A stretch of DNA of 15,016 nt, taken from Tubulinosema ratisbonensis. Its lineage: Eukaryota > Microsporidia > Tubulinosematidae. The notes under the pieces were generated by a model, which saw nothing but the letters and a program-made list of their open reading frames with translations, was not told where the DNA came from and did not search any database. The DNA lies in assembly GCA_004000155.1 (NCBI GenBank), contig RCSS01000094.1, positions 1-15,016 on the forward strand, given 5' to 3'. Below, one piece after another: positions 7,140-14,725 of the stretch (position 1 is the stretch's first letter; each line of letters starts with the position of its first letter). Both the position numbers and the translations under genes were made by a program.

Positions 7140-8346
7140 TTTATTTTTATAAAAGAATGAAGATGAATAAAAATAAACTTAGTAAAAAATATTTTTTTGG
7201 TTTTCTTTCTTCCATGTATTTTTTTAAAAAGTGATTTTATTTTTTGTGATACGTTCATTGGTTTTAGAAAAAAAGTAAACTAATTAAAAAAAGATTTGTA
7301 TTTGACATTTTAAAATCATTTTATATTAAAAATTTTTAAATTTTTATTTTTGATCAACTGAATCATAAAATTAATTTTCTAGCTTTTTTTTCAATTAACA
7401 TAATGTATCTTATTATGAGTGTTAAAAATTAGCAGTTTTGAAGGAGTAAATTAAAAGCTATTCATTTTTTTGAGAGACAATAAATATCATTTATCTCTTT
7501 TTAAAGTATTTAAAAAAATTTTAGAAAAATATGGATTCTAAAAAAATTCTTTAATTCAAACGTAATCCTAATCTCACCAAAAGACATTCTATCACATAAA
7601 TAATTTTTAAATGAGAAATACATAAATTTAAAAGTAATTTAAATATTCCTTTAAGCATACGAGAACAAACCTTTTACAAGTTTGTTTTTACGTAAAAAAA
7701 CTACGGTAATAAAACTATGATTCAATGTTAAACTAGAAGATTTATGTGATGAAATTTATAATAAATCTCTTTTGTTTATTCTTAATATTAAAAATAATAA
7801 TGTTTTGTAAATTTAAAAAATTTATTAAAATTTTTATTTCTTGATCATTTGAAGTAAATCTTATATAAATTAAATAAATAAAAAGAAATACTCTGTTTGT
7901 TTTATAAAAAAAACTTTTTATTTTACTAAAAAATGTGAACATAAGTTTTATTTTATAGTAATTGAAGCCTTTTTGATTTTAAAACCTAATTTTTAAATTC
8001 AATATAAAAATTTCTAAAGTGACTAATTCTAAGAAAAATCAAAATTTTTTTACTTTTTTTTATAATATAAGAACAAATAAAATAATATCACACATATTAT
8101 TCAACCATAAAACTTTATACATTTAAAAAATGTTAATGTTCATTGTCAAAAATGTTTAAATAACATTTATTAACTTTAATAATTTAGATAAAAAATAAAT
8201 CTATTTATTATCCATCTTAAAAGATATGAAATTAGAGACAAAATCAAGATTTCTGATTTGTTTTAAAGTTTACTTCGTAATGTATTTTTAATTGTCTAAT
8301 AATAAAAAAACACTTGATTATATTTTTTAAAATATTTAATTATTAG
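7140..8346. other. 1.2-kb gene-free AT-rich region
   Basis: I see no supported gene. It contains the AATAAA of the SNARE gene (7166-7171) and a small hairpin with a seven-base stem (AACAAAC at 7664-7670 pairing with GTTTGTT at 7680-7686). Two loosely similar A/T-rich segments lie near 7310-7370 and 7806-7862, both containing TTGATCA; at this base composition the similarity may be chance. A 66-codon minus-strand frame at 7742-7942 lacks start signals and has a composition typical of random A/T sequence. Confidence 0.5.
8335..8340 (-). terminator. ATTAAA variant 3' end signal of the 160-aa gene
   Basis: On the minus strand ATTAAA occurs a few bases after the stop at 8347. No AATAAA is found close by. 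It is a common variant polyadenylation signal, but also a frequent string here. Confidence 0.25.
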
Positions 8347-8829
8347 TTAATTAAAATCGTAAATTCTGCCCAGAATTTGGCTAATTTCTTGAGAAAACCT
8401 ATCATAATGATCAGTAAGCACTTCGGATTCTGTTTCCTTAGATATTTTTGATTCCTCCAGATTAAACTCATCAACCAAACTTTGAAGCTTGGTGTTAATA
8501 CTTTCAATTTCGCTTGCTTTAGTGGAAGGCATGGATGCCGAATCACTTCCTTGTAGCAGTGACATTCTGTTCTTTAAATAAGTTTGTATTAATCCAATTC
8601 GGGATTTAATCATAGTCACTCTTGCTTGAAAGTAGTCATGTTTTATTTGATCGAAGATTCTTTTCACCTCTAAACATTGTACTGTTAACTTTTTTAGATC
8701 ATTTTGGTAGTCTGTCAATCGTTGCAATTGATCATCTAGAAATAAAGAGGTCGTAGATTCACAACTAGGATTACTATCTGGTTCTTTGTTTAAAGTACAA
8801 CAAACAAGCTGTATAAACGAAAACAACAT
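8347..8829 (-). CDS. Small putative secreted coiled-coil protein, unknown function (160 aa)
   Basis: Family not recognised. Residues 1-14 (MLFSFIQLVCCTLN) are a short but plausible signal peptide, followed by a polar segment with one cysteine. Residues about 28-94 and 103-157 have long amphipathic heptad-like helices (for example DDQLQRLTDYQNDLKKLTVQ), with a Ser-rich break around 95-103. The layout is therefore two helices, possibly a hairpin or a dimeric coiled coil. The start is well supported: CCC directly touches the ATG on the minus strand (8830-8832). The gene is visibly richer in G and C than the flanking DNA and stands alone, with more than 1 kb of non-coding sequence on both sides. 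That contrast marks it as maintained coding sequence. A secreted structural or host-directed role is possible but not shown. Confidence 0.85.
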   Translation of the reverse strand: MLFSFIQLVCCTLNKEPDSNPSCESTTSLFLDDQLQRLTDYQNDLKKLTVQCLEVKRIFDQIKHDYFQARVTMIKSRIGLIQTYLKNRMSLLQGSDSASMPSTKASEIESINTKLQSLVDEFNLEESKISKETESEVLTDHYDRFSQEISQILGRIYDFN

Positions 8830-8836
8830 GGGTAAT
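8830..8836 (-). promoter_or_regulatory. CCC start signal of the 160-aa gene
   Basis: On the minus strand the leader ends ATTACCC and the ATG follows at once. It is the same context as the 273-aa gene at 3144 and the known microsporidian CCC-like start motif. Confidence 0.55.
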
Positions 8837-9387
8837 TTCTCTGATACGAATTTTATTATAACGTTCTATATATTCTGTTTGTAAAGAATCATGCAAAATA
8901 TTTTATTTGATTCTAAGTACGGCCTAATTTTTAAACTAGAATATTATTTCGAAATAGAAGAAAATTAAATGTAGTAAAAGACTGATTAGAATGTAGGCTG
9001 TAGTATGTATTAGGATAAATTGTTTATAGATTCGATAATCTTAATAATATTTAATTTATTAAATGAAAGATTTTTTGATATTATAATCGAACTAAAGTTT
9101 TTTTAACGTTTTGGGTATTTTTAGTCCAAACTGGTATGATTTTTTTGCAAACACAGTAGTTAAAATGTAATCAATTATTAAGAAAACTTTTAATACATAA
9201 AATTGTTACTAATTTTTCACAAAATAAAATATTTATTGAGATTTCATTATTTAAATGTGTAAAAAATTCAATATTAAAAATCATACTTATTTTATATATT
9301 TTTTGTGCTTTTTTTGTTACATAAGGGTGGAAAATCCATACGAAGATCTTTTCGCTATACCTTCTTTATAAGAATATTTATACCTAG
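8837..9387. other. Intergenic region, mostly A/T, with a GC-richer 3' end
   Basis: Up to about 9310 nothing is recognised. From about 9320 GC content rises. ATAAGGGTGGAAAA at 9321-9334 resembles the ATAAGGTTGG-type units in the transposon ends at 13571 onward, and CGAAGATCTTTTCG near 9340-9353 can form a weak hairpin. Neither is enough for a call. The first repeat copy starts just downstream. Confidence 0.4.
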
Positions 9388-9576
9388 TCGACGGAAACAA
9401 ACGGTAAAATATGTTTACCATACTTAGGTATAGCTCAAGATACTGCGAGCCTTTCACCCGCTAAAACCCATCCCGTGCACTCTATTGACTGCCTAAGTCT
9501 ACCTTACCTTGCAGGCTTTGATTACAGGACATATTTTTTGTGTCGGTTTATTGTAATATCGTATACTGTCTGGTAA
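9388..9576 (+). repeat. Dispersed repeat, copy 1 (best preserved; open frame of 62 codons)
   Basis: This is the GC-richest stretch of the region. It is shared with copies 2 and 3 in the same orientation. Key shared strings are AATATGT, TAGGTATAGCTCAAGATACTGC, GACTGCC and AGGCTTTGAT. Read from 9388, one frame stays open to TAA at 9574-9576 without an ATG, containing LGIAQDTASLSPAKTHPVH followed by a conserved SIDCLSLPYLAGFD. I recognise no family. Two hairpins are possible: GGTAAA with TTTACC (9403-9419), and ACTTAGGTA with TGCCTAAGT (9422-9430 with 9490-9498, one G-U pair). The second is not kept in copy 2. It could be the remnant of a protein-coding mobile element or gene family, or a structured RNA. 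Confidence 0.65.
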
Positions 9577-10400
9577 AAATGTGTTATACTTTGTTAGCTG
9601 AATTTTTTCTTAAATTTATTGATGGAACATGCTCAAAACACAGATGAATAAATCGTGTAATTATTCTCTTAAAGATTAAAAAATTCAAGAATAACAACGC
9701 TTAAATAATAAAAATAATTTTAAAATTAAATCTTACTCAATTCGTTTATGTATAAAAATTTTAAATTCATAATTGTAAATATCATAACCAAAAAATAAAA
9801 CTATGATTATTTTCAATTTTTCTCAATGCATTTTTGGTTTTTTGCAAATACAATATTTGATTGTTGAAGTTATCTTTGACTTTTATTTAAACCTTTTCAT
9901 TAAGAAATCATCATTTTAATATTTTGGAACTCATTAGAATTGTAATATATTTTAACCAACAAGGTAGTCTAAATATTAGTTTTCTTTATTTATTTTAAAT
10001 TATGGCAAAAATGATAGTTTTATTTTAACTAAATAAAATCACTTAAATTTACTTCTTTGTAAATAATTATAAGGGGGATTGAGTTTAATTAAAAATATTA
10101 TCAATTATCTAAATTTTAAATATGTGTTTATAGGATTAAAACGTCTTTTTGAAAGGACAAATGCAAATTTTATCATAAAAATAATTAGAATATGCCAATT
10201 TTATTCTTCTAGATGTTGTTTAAATTGTTTTATATATAAACTATAATTAAATATACATATTGATATCAACAAACATTTTGACTCTATCCTGTATTGTTAA
10301 TTTTTTAATTATAATTTTTTTGCCCGCGGATGAAACATTATATAGAGACCCATGACTATGTCTTAATATACATGTGTACATGCTTTTTTATAACAAATAT
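9577..10400. other. AT-rich stretch between repeat copies 1 and 3
   Basis: I see no gene. Small GC-containing islands occur at about 10072-10082 (AAGGGGGATTG) and 10321-10355 (TGCCCGCGGATG onward). A short inverted repeat CATGT-GT-ACATG lies near 10371-10382. None gives a known element. Confidence 0.4.
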
Positions 10401-10575
10401 AATATGTATCACTTTTACATTACCTTGACCTTTAAGATGCTGCAAGAATTGTGTTTCTAAAAAATAATTCTTGTATTATGACTGCCTAACTAAGCCCCTA
10501 ATTTCGAGCTTTTGTTAAAACTATATTTTATTTTGTGTGTCAAGCACTTATTGTGATCTATTAGTGTACAGTGTT
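10401..10575 (+). repeat. Dispersed repeat, copy 3 (most diverged, middle position)
   Basis: Landmarks shared with copies 1 and 2 appear in order and at similar distances: AATATGT at 10401, AAGATGCTGCAAG at 10434, GACTGCC at 10480 and AGCTTTTGTTA at about 10507. From AAGAT to the GACTG-type landmark the distance is 46 bases here, 50 in copy 1 and 48 in copy 2. Further downstream a loose match to copy 1 continues (TTTTGTGT, then TTATTGT, then GTGTACAGTGT). The copy 1 frame is broken here. A perfect 8-bp stem, CAAGAATT with AATTCTTG (10443-10473), replaces the copy 1 sequence between the landmarks. Confidence 0.45.
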
Positions 10576-10627
10576 AATATTCTTAAGAAAATTTTGCTAT
10601 TAATAAGTTCTATACATTTTTTTATGA

Positions 10628-11149
10628 TTACTTAAAGTTTCTGATGCGATTTTTTTTTCAAAAAATTATTATTTACTTTTTTATGCACATCAAGAACAAA
10701 ATGCGAAAAAAAAGAATTTACCTCTAGAACCTTTTTAAAATTTTAAGAATAGATTTTTTTATAAAATAAATAATTATATTTATCATAAATTATTAAATTA
10801 TAAAAACACAGTATTATTATTTTTTTATCCTCCAAAGCGATTACGAGGTGCTGATTATTACAAACCTTTGGCTAAATTTGGATTTTATATTTTAAAGGTC
10901 AATAAAGTTTTAAAATTTCATAAAATTTTTTTATGTTTTTGTTTTCTAGAGATAAAAGAACTTGTTGCCCTTTTAAATCTAATAAAAAGTAAAAATATGT
11001 ATTAACTACAAATTGCTGTATGTAAAAATCTTATAAAAACACATAAAAAAGATAGAAAATTAATTAATGTACCTGTATGTTTTAGATTTTTAATTTGTCG
11101 TAATGTAAAAAAATATAACCAGGATACTAAAAAAAATAAATTTATATAA
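10628..11149 (+). pseudogene. Decayed reading frame of unknown origin, about 171 sense codons with two internal stops
   Basis: One frame stays open for 36, 88 and 47 codons, interrupted only by TAA at 10736-10738 and TAA at 11003-11005, and ends at TAA 11147-11149. By base composition roughly one codon in ten should be a stop in unconstrained DNA here, so two in about 170 is far too few for chance. The middle segment has a coding-like run, FYPPKRLRGADYYKPLAKF followed by GFYILKVNK. The last has VPVCFRFLICRNVKKYNQD. No ATG is near the 5' end. The family is not recognised. It lies just downstream of repeat copy 3, so a mobile-element or gene-family remnant is plausible. Alternatives are a gene with unseen introns or sequencing errors at the two stops. 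Confidence 0.5.
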
Positions 11150-11473
11150 ATTTTGAAACTTACTTTTCTAACAGATTGAAATTTGCATTTTTAAAACAAA
11201 TATTTAAAGTTCTTTTAACAATTTTTTTGAAAATAATTTTGATTCCGTCTCAGAGATTTTAATATTAAAGCATTAGTTTTAAAAATACCCTATGTGCTGC
11301 ATAAAAGATTCAATTTTTTAGATAAATTATCTTTTGTTATCATAAATACCCCTTTCCTATAATAAAAGACTCCTTTAAAGAGAATATCATCAACATTTCA
11401 GACTACTTAATATTGTCCTTTTAATGAAGCAATATTTTAAATCGAATAGATTCACTGTATATGAAAATAAAAT
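11150..11473. other. AT-rich stretch before repeat copy 2, nothing recognised
   Basis: Frames are closed by many stops. CTATAATAAAAGACTCC near 11357-11373 and the surrounding sequence show no clear motif, repeat or fold. Confidence 0.4.
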
Positions 11474-11610
11474 ATAAAATATGTTTCTGAATAATTAGGT
11501 ATAGCTCAAGATACTGCAAGCCTTTCGCCCGCAAAAACACCCTATGAACTCTATTAACTGCTAGAGTCCACTTTATCTTGTAGGCTTTGATATAGGATCG
11601 TATCTTTTAT
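11474..11610 (+). repeat. Dispersed repeat, copy 2
   Basis: Highly similar to copy 1 from AAATATGTTT through a 22-base exact block (11495-11516) to GGCTTTGAT at 11583, with one small gap near 11540. The frame equivalent to copy 1 gives LGIAQDTASLSPAKT, then shifts, and continues as SINC-stop-SPLYLVGFD. It is therefore broken by at least one indel and one stop. Before the shift, the four differences from copy 1 in the shared AQDTASLSPAKT stretch are all silent third-position changes. Confidence 0.65.
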
Positions 11611-12179
11611 ATACCAACTTATTTCCATTTATTATTTTTTGTTCTGTGTTATTTAAAGTTCTTATTACAAATTTATCTGAGTAAAATGATGATATGATTT
11701 TTATTGTATAAAATCATCGTAAATCATTTTATACATCTGATCATTTTTCTGGAATATTATTTATAATTTATTTTTTACAGAAAATCCTATAATACTAAAT
11801 GTTAACAGTAAAAATTAACAAAATAAATTACTTCAAAATGTAAATGTAATTTGTTTTATAAAATCATTGACATTTTCTAAGAATTTTTTTTTATGCCCGC
11901 ACTAAATTTATAATTTTAAATTTTAGTAAGAATTTAAAAATCTGTCATCAATTTTTTAAAGAAATGGTTTTGAATTCTTATTTCTAGAAAATTATAAATC
12001 ATTTATTTACATTTTCTTAATTCACGAGAATTTAATTAATTAAACTAGGAATAAAAACAATTCTAATTACATTTTGTTTGTAAAAATACAAAATTAATTA
12101 TTTTTAAATCCTCTTTTTCAAAAAATAATATTTTATTTTTATATAAAATAATAAAACAAACAAATCATTCACTATATTT
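11611..12179. other. AT-rich region downstream of repeat copy 2 and of the 134-aa gene
   Basis: After the repeat similarity fades I see no gene, RNA or inverted repeat. The copy 2 frame drifts on without a recognisable domain up to a stop near 11682. TATGCCCGCA near 11892-11901 recalls TGCCCGCG at 10321, but the match is too short to interpret. Confidence 0.4.
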
Positions 12180-12185
12180 TTTATT
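12180..12185 (-). terminator. AATAAA overlapping the stop codon of the 134-aa gene
   Basis: The minus-strand end reads AAA-TAA-AAA, giving AATAAA with the stop (12181-12183) inside. Probable polyadenylation signal, though the lysine-rich C-terminus makes the string easy to obtain. Confidence 0.35.
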
Positions 12186-12585
12186 TTTTACTACTTTTCT
12201 TTGTAGAAACCCTAGAGGAATCCTTTTTAGATACAACAGATTTTTTAATTGTACTTTCTCCTTTCTTAATTTTAGATTTCTCTTCTTTCTTACTTTTAGG
12301 TTTCTCCGATTTAGTAACTTTAGACTTATCGGATTTCTTAGATACTTTGGTGGCAGGTTCTTTTTTCTTGGTTAGTTTCTCTGTTTTTTCTGCCTTCTCT
12401 GCCTCTCTCTCCTTTCTGGCGAGTCTTCTTTTTCTTTTGGCAGCTATTTTTTGCTTCTTTTTTCTCTCTAATAGCTCTTGTTCTTTAATCTCTGCTTGCT
12501 TCTCCCTCTCCAATTTCACCATTTCTCCAAAAGATCCTTTTCTAATCTTAGTTGGGACACCTGTTTTCTTGGTTTCTTCTGCCAT
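12181..12585 (-). CDS. Lys/Glu-rich basic protein, H1-like composition, unknown function (134 aa)
   Basis: Residues 1-24 contain a non-repetitive start (MAEETKKTGVPTKIRKGSFG). Residues about 21-70 form a long charged helix with alternating Glu and Lys/Arg, including AAKRKRRLARKERE (48-61), which would also serve as a nuclear or nucleolar localisation signal. Residues 71-134 are a Lys/Ser/Thr-rich tail of KSxK-type units, like the tails of linker histones and nucleolar proteins. No winged-helix H1 domain, signal peptide or membrane segment is present. An RNA- or DNA-binding role, for example chromatin or ribosome assembly, is inferred from charge only. The start is supported by CCC at 12592-12594, seven bases before the ATG, preceded by TATAAAG. 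Codons are GC-richer than the flanks, and the gene is isolated in non-coding DNA. A long frame on the opposite strand over the same bases is the mirror of its biased composition. Confidence 0.8.
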   Translation of the reverse strand: MAEETKKTGVPTKIRKGSFGEMVKLEREKQAEIKEQELLERKKKQKIAAKRKRRLARKEREAEKAEKTEKLTKKKEPATKVSKKSDKSKVTKSEKPKSKKEEKSKIKKGESTIKKSVVSKKDSSRVSTKKSSKK

Positions 12586-12606
12586 TTTTAAGGGCTTTAT
12601 AATTTT
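12586..12606 (-). promoter_or_regulatory. TATAAAGCCC start region of the 134-aa gene
   Basis: On the minus strand AATTATAAAGCCCTTAAAA runs directly into the ATG. It combines a TATA-like string with the CCC motif found before other genes of this window. Confidence 0.5.
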
Positions 12607-13559
12607 TTTAAAAAAAGGAAGAAATTTGAAACAAAAAAATCAATAAAAATTATATTTAAATTTGTAAAAGAATAATTTAATTAATAAATCTAAGGATTTC
12701 TTTGGTATAACCCTCGTTTTTAATGTATTTGTTTGTATTTACAAGATTTTGTTAGGCAAATAAATTAATAATTTGTGACGTGGTTTTATTAATTTTTATT
12801 TTAAAGGATACAAAATAAATTTTTAACATTTGAGTTTGTAATAAATGTCTTTTTTCGAAAAAAGTATTAAAATCAAAAAATATTTTTGTTCTCTTATATT
12901 GTTTTTATCCATCAAAGATTATAGATTTAATCGGTTCAATAAGTAACAAACGATTTTTAAGAAGGTTTCTAAAAAAAGCATATGTCTGTATTTCTTTTTT
13001 AATTTAAATAGTTAACGAAACACGATCTGATTCATGATACTAAAGTCTTCTTAGAATGAATAGGTAGAATACAAATCTTCTTAGTATTTTGATAGAGCAT
13101 TTTAAATAAACAAAATTTTATACACATTTTTTATATTTTTAAGGAGCACTAAAATATTGGCTGTTAATTCATATTTAATTATTTGATAACAAGAAAATGA
13201 TATTATTTTTATTTGATTTCTTGGCATATATTTGAAAAAAGGATGATTATCTTTTTTTCTGATACAATGTTGTGCTTTTTAATTTTTTTTATTCTCAAAA
13301 TAGAAAAATGTGGACATAATTTAATCAAACAATTTTTAAGGTTGTAAAATCGTCAAAATGAAACTAAAATGTATTTTATCGTAAATGAATAAAATTTAAC
13401 ATTTAATTTATAGGTTTTTATGCTTTAGTTGATTTAAAAAAAATAACAATTTTTTTATAAAAATAGAATTTTGGATGTCGCGATGATGACTTTTTTTCGA
13501 TTTATAAACCATTCAAATTCTTCTTAGAAAAAAAATCCTTAACAATTAGATAATTTAAT
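12607..13559. other. Gene-free AT-rich region left of the transposon
   Basis: No open frame of interest, RNA gene or repeat was seen in about 950 bases. No target-site duplication matching the right flank of the transposon could be identified at its 3' edge. Confidence 0.45.
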
Positions 13560-13638
13560 GGTATGAGTCAAAAATAAGGTTGGCAGGAAAAGAATAAAGT
13601 GGTTGGTAAAATATAAGGCTGGAGGGAAGTTGGTTTGA
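13560..13638 (+). repeat. Left inverted terminal repeat with three 20-bp subunits
   Basis: The end begins GGTATGAGTC and continues with three tandem units of about 20 bases starting at 13571, 13591 and 13611: AAAATAAGGTTGGCAGGAAA, AGAATAAAGTGGTTGGTAAA and ATATAAGGCTGGAGGGAAGT. It pairs with the right end, which has only two such units. Tandem units in transposon ends often bind transposase; that role is inference here. Confidence 0.7.
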
Positions 13639-13706
13639 TAATTAAATAAAAAATAATTAAAATCTATAATTTTTATAGTAAAAAAATAATTAAAATTATA
13701 AAATAA

Positions 13707-14450
13707 AATAAAAATTTAAAGTATGTTTTCCCATTTATGAATTATGATAATTTTCATTCTAGCATAAACTCAGATACGAACGTTACCGAAAGATCTTTCA
13801 AAGAATTTTTAAATTCAATATAATTGCAGAGTAAAAACTGTAATAGGGAATACAGGAACATCAAATTAATATTTTATAGTGCATTGACGAATATTGCTAT
13901 ATTTGCCATTAATGCTCTTATAAGATGGTATTAGAGCAGGATATGCGTTTTAGAAATCTAAACTATCTCTTTTTAATAATTTTAAAATAATAGCAAGTTT
14001 TTGTGTTGAGAAACCATCAAATCCGTTAATTTTACAAATAAATTTTTCCTACTCACTATAATTAAATATATAAAACAATAAGAAAATTTTAGGCAATTAT
14101 CTTCATAAAAATTAAAAAAGTTAAGAAGAATCAACAAAAAAATAGATAGATGAAAGCCTCTTTTCTAAAAGAACGTATAGCAGATAAAAATGCTTTAAAA
14201 ACATCGAATATTTGGCCTTATTAAAAGAAATACATCAAATATTTCACTACAATGTATATGCTGAATGTCTAAAGACGTTCTTTCTTATGCAATTAAAGAA
14301 TTAATTCAAGAAAAATCTATAATTTATTTAGATTATTGGTCCTTTTATCTAAGCTTTTTTGGTGATAACAATTCCTTTTATTTCCGTTTGACAGTAAACC
14401 AACCCCAAAATTATTTAGTTTCTGTTACGGAAACAAATGCAAAACATTGA
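13707..14450 (+). pseudogene. Broken transposase of the Merlin/IS1016 (ISXO2-like) type
   Basis: Coding remnants can be followed across frames. In the frame from 13707 (ATG at 13737) there is ERSFKEFLNSI, a stop, then NCNREYRN and a helical stretch FYSALTNIAIFAINALIRWY. This order (leader helix, cysteine region, then a helix ending in W) resembles the N-terminal part of Merlin transposases. Near 14030, in another frame, LQINFSYS sits where the family has its first catalytic Asp (a VEIDES-like block); here that Asp reads as Asn. The clearest part is 14265-14450: AIKELIQEKSIIYLDYWSFY, then a VN and TETN pair, matching the second catalytic Asp block (GS-I-x-x-D-x-W-x-x-Y) and the downstream VNH...TN region. 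Several stops and frameshifts make it non-functional. About 70 extra bases seem to separate two segments before the second Asp block. Confidence 0.6.
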
Positions 14451-14670
14451 AAATCTTTAAATGAGAATTAAAGAAAAGTTAAAAAATTTTATTTTTTTGA
14501 ATATCTAAATATTACTCAATAAATTTTATATTAAGAAGAAATTTAAAATGATAAAAAACTCTAATTACTATATTTTTACAAGTATAAGTAATATGCTATT
14601 TGAAAATAAGAAAATATTAATTAATTATATGTTCAATTTATTAAATTATTTTATAATTTAGATTAATAAA

Positions 14671-14725
14671 CTAACTTCCATTCAGCTTTGTTCTTTTTTC
14701 GCCAACCTTATTTTTAAGCCATAGC
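14671..14725 (-). repeat. Right inverted terminal repeat
   Basis: On the minus strand it reads GCTATGGCTT, the perfect 15-base core (14701-14715), then GAAAAAAGAACAAAG and CTGAATGGAAGTTAG. It aligns with the left end after skipping about 16 bases of the left end, so it has two of the three 20-bp subunits. Confidence 0.7.

Larger units (their letters stand above)
13560..14725 (+). mobile_element. Decayed DNA transposon with inverted terminal repeats, Merlin/IS1016-like
   Basis: Two inverted ends bound a 1166-bp stretch with a broken transposase on the plus strand. The inverted core AAAAATAAGGTTGGC (13570-13584) is matched perfectly by 14701-14715 on the other strand. The similarity extends outward for about ten bases with mismatches and inward for about 35-50 bases with a gap. 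Length, single transposase and remnant motifs fit Merlin elements (IS1016-type DDE transposase), which are known from microsporidian genomes. Merlin normally makes an 8-9 bp target duplication; I see none, in keeping with decay. The transposase remnants are too degraded for the family to be certain. Confidence 0.7.

Noticed and set aside
6923..7258. 111-codon minus-strand frame over the end of the SNARE gene
   Set aside because: It overlaps the SNARE motif and anchor coding sequence in antisense, has no CCC-type start signal, and its protein is low-complexity; a shadow of the real gene.
7664..7686. Seven-base hairpin as a terminator or attachment site
   Set aside because: Such stems arise easily at this base composition, and nothing around it suggests a function.
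7742..7942. 66-codon minus-strand frame rich in Ile, Phe, Asn and Lys
   Set aside because: Composition equals random A/T sequence, with no start motif and no recognisable domain.
8343..8546. 67-codon minus-strand frame inside the 160-aa gene
   Set aside because: Alternative frame of the same strand within a gene that has a better start, signal peptide and helical pattern.
9422..9498. ACTTAGGTA/TGCCTAAGT long-range stem in repeat copy 1 as proof of a structured RNA
   Set aside because: The pairing is largely lost in copies 2 and 3, so it is not supported by covariation.
9427..9500. tRNA-like start in repeat copy 1 (TAGCTC ... GAGC resembling a D-arm and A box)
   Set aside because: No anticodon stem, no T-arm or GGTTCRANTCC-type B box follows, and copy 2 breaks the D-stem pairing without compensation.
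12347..12646. 99-codon plus-strand frame opposite the 134-aa gene
   Set aside because: Its Phe/Leu/Ser-rich product is the mirror of lysine and glutamate codons of the minus-strand gene, whose start signal and composition are better.
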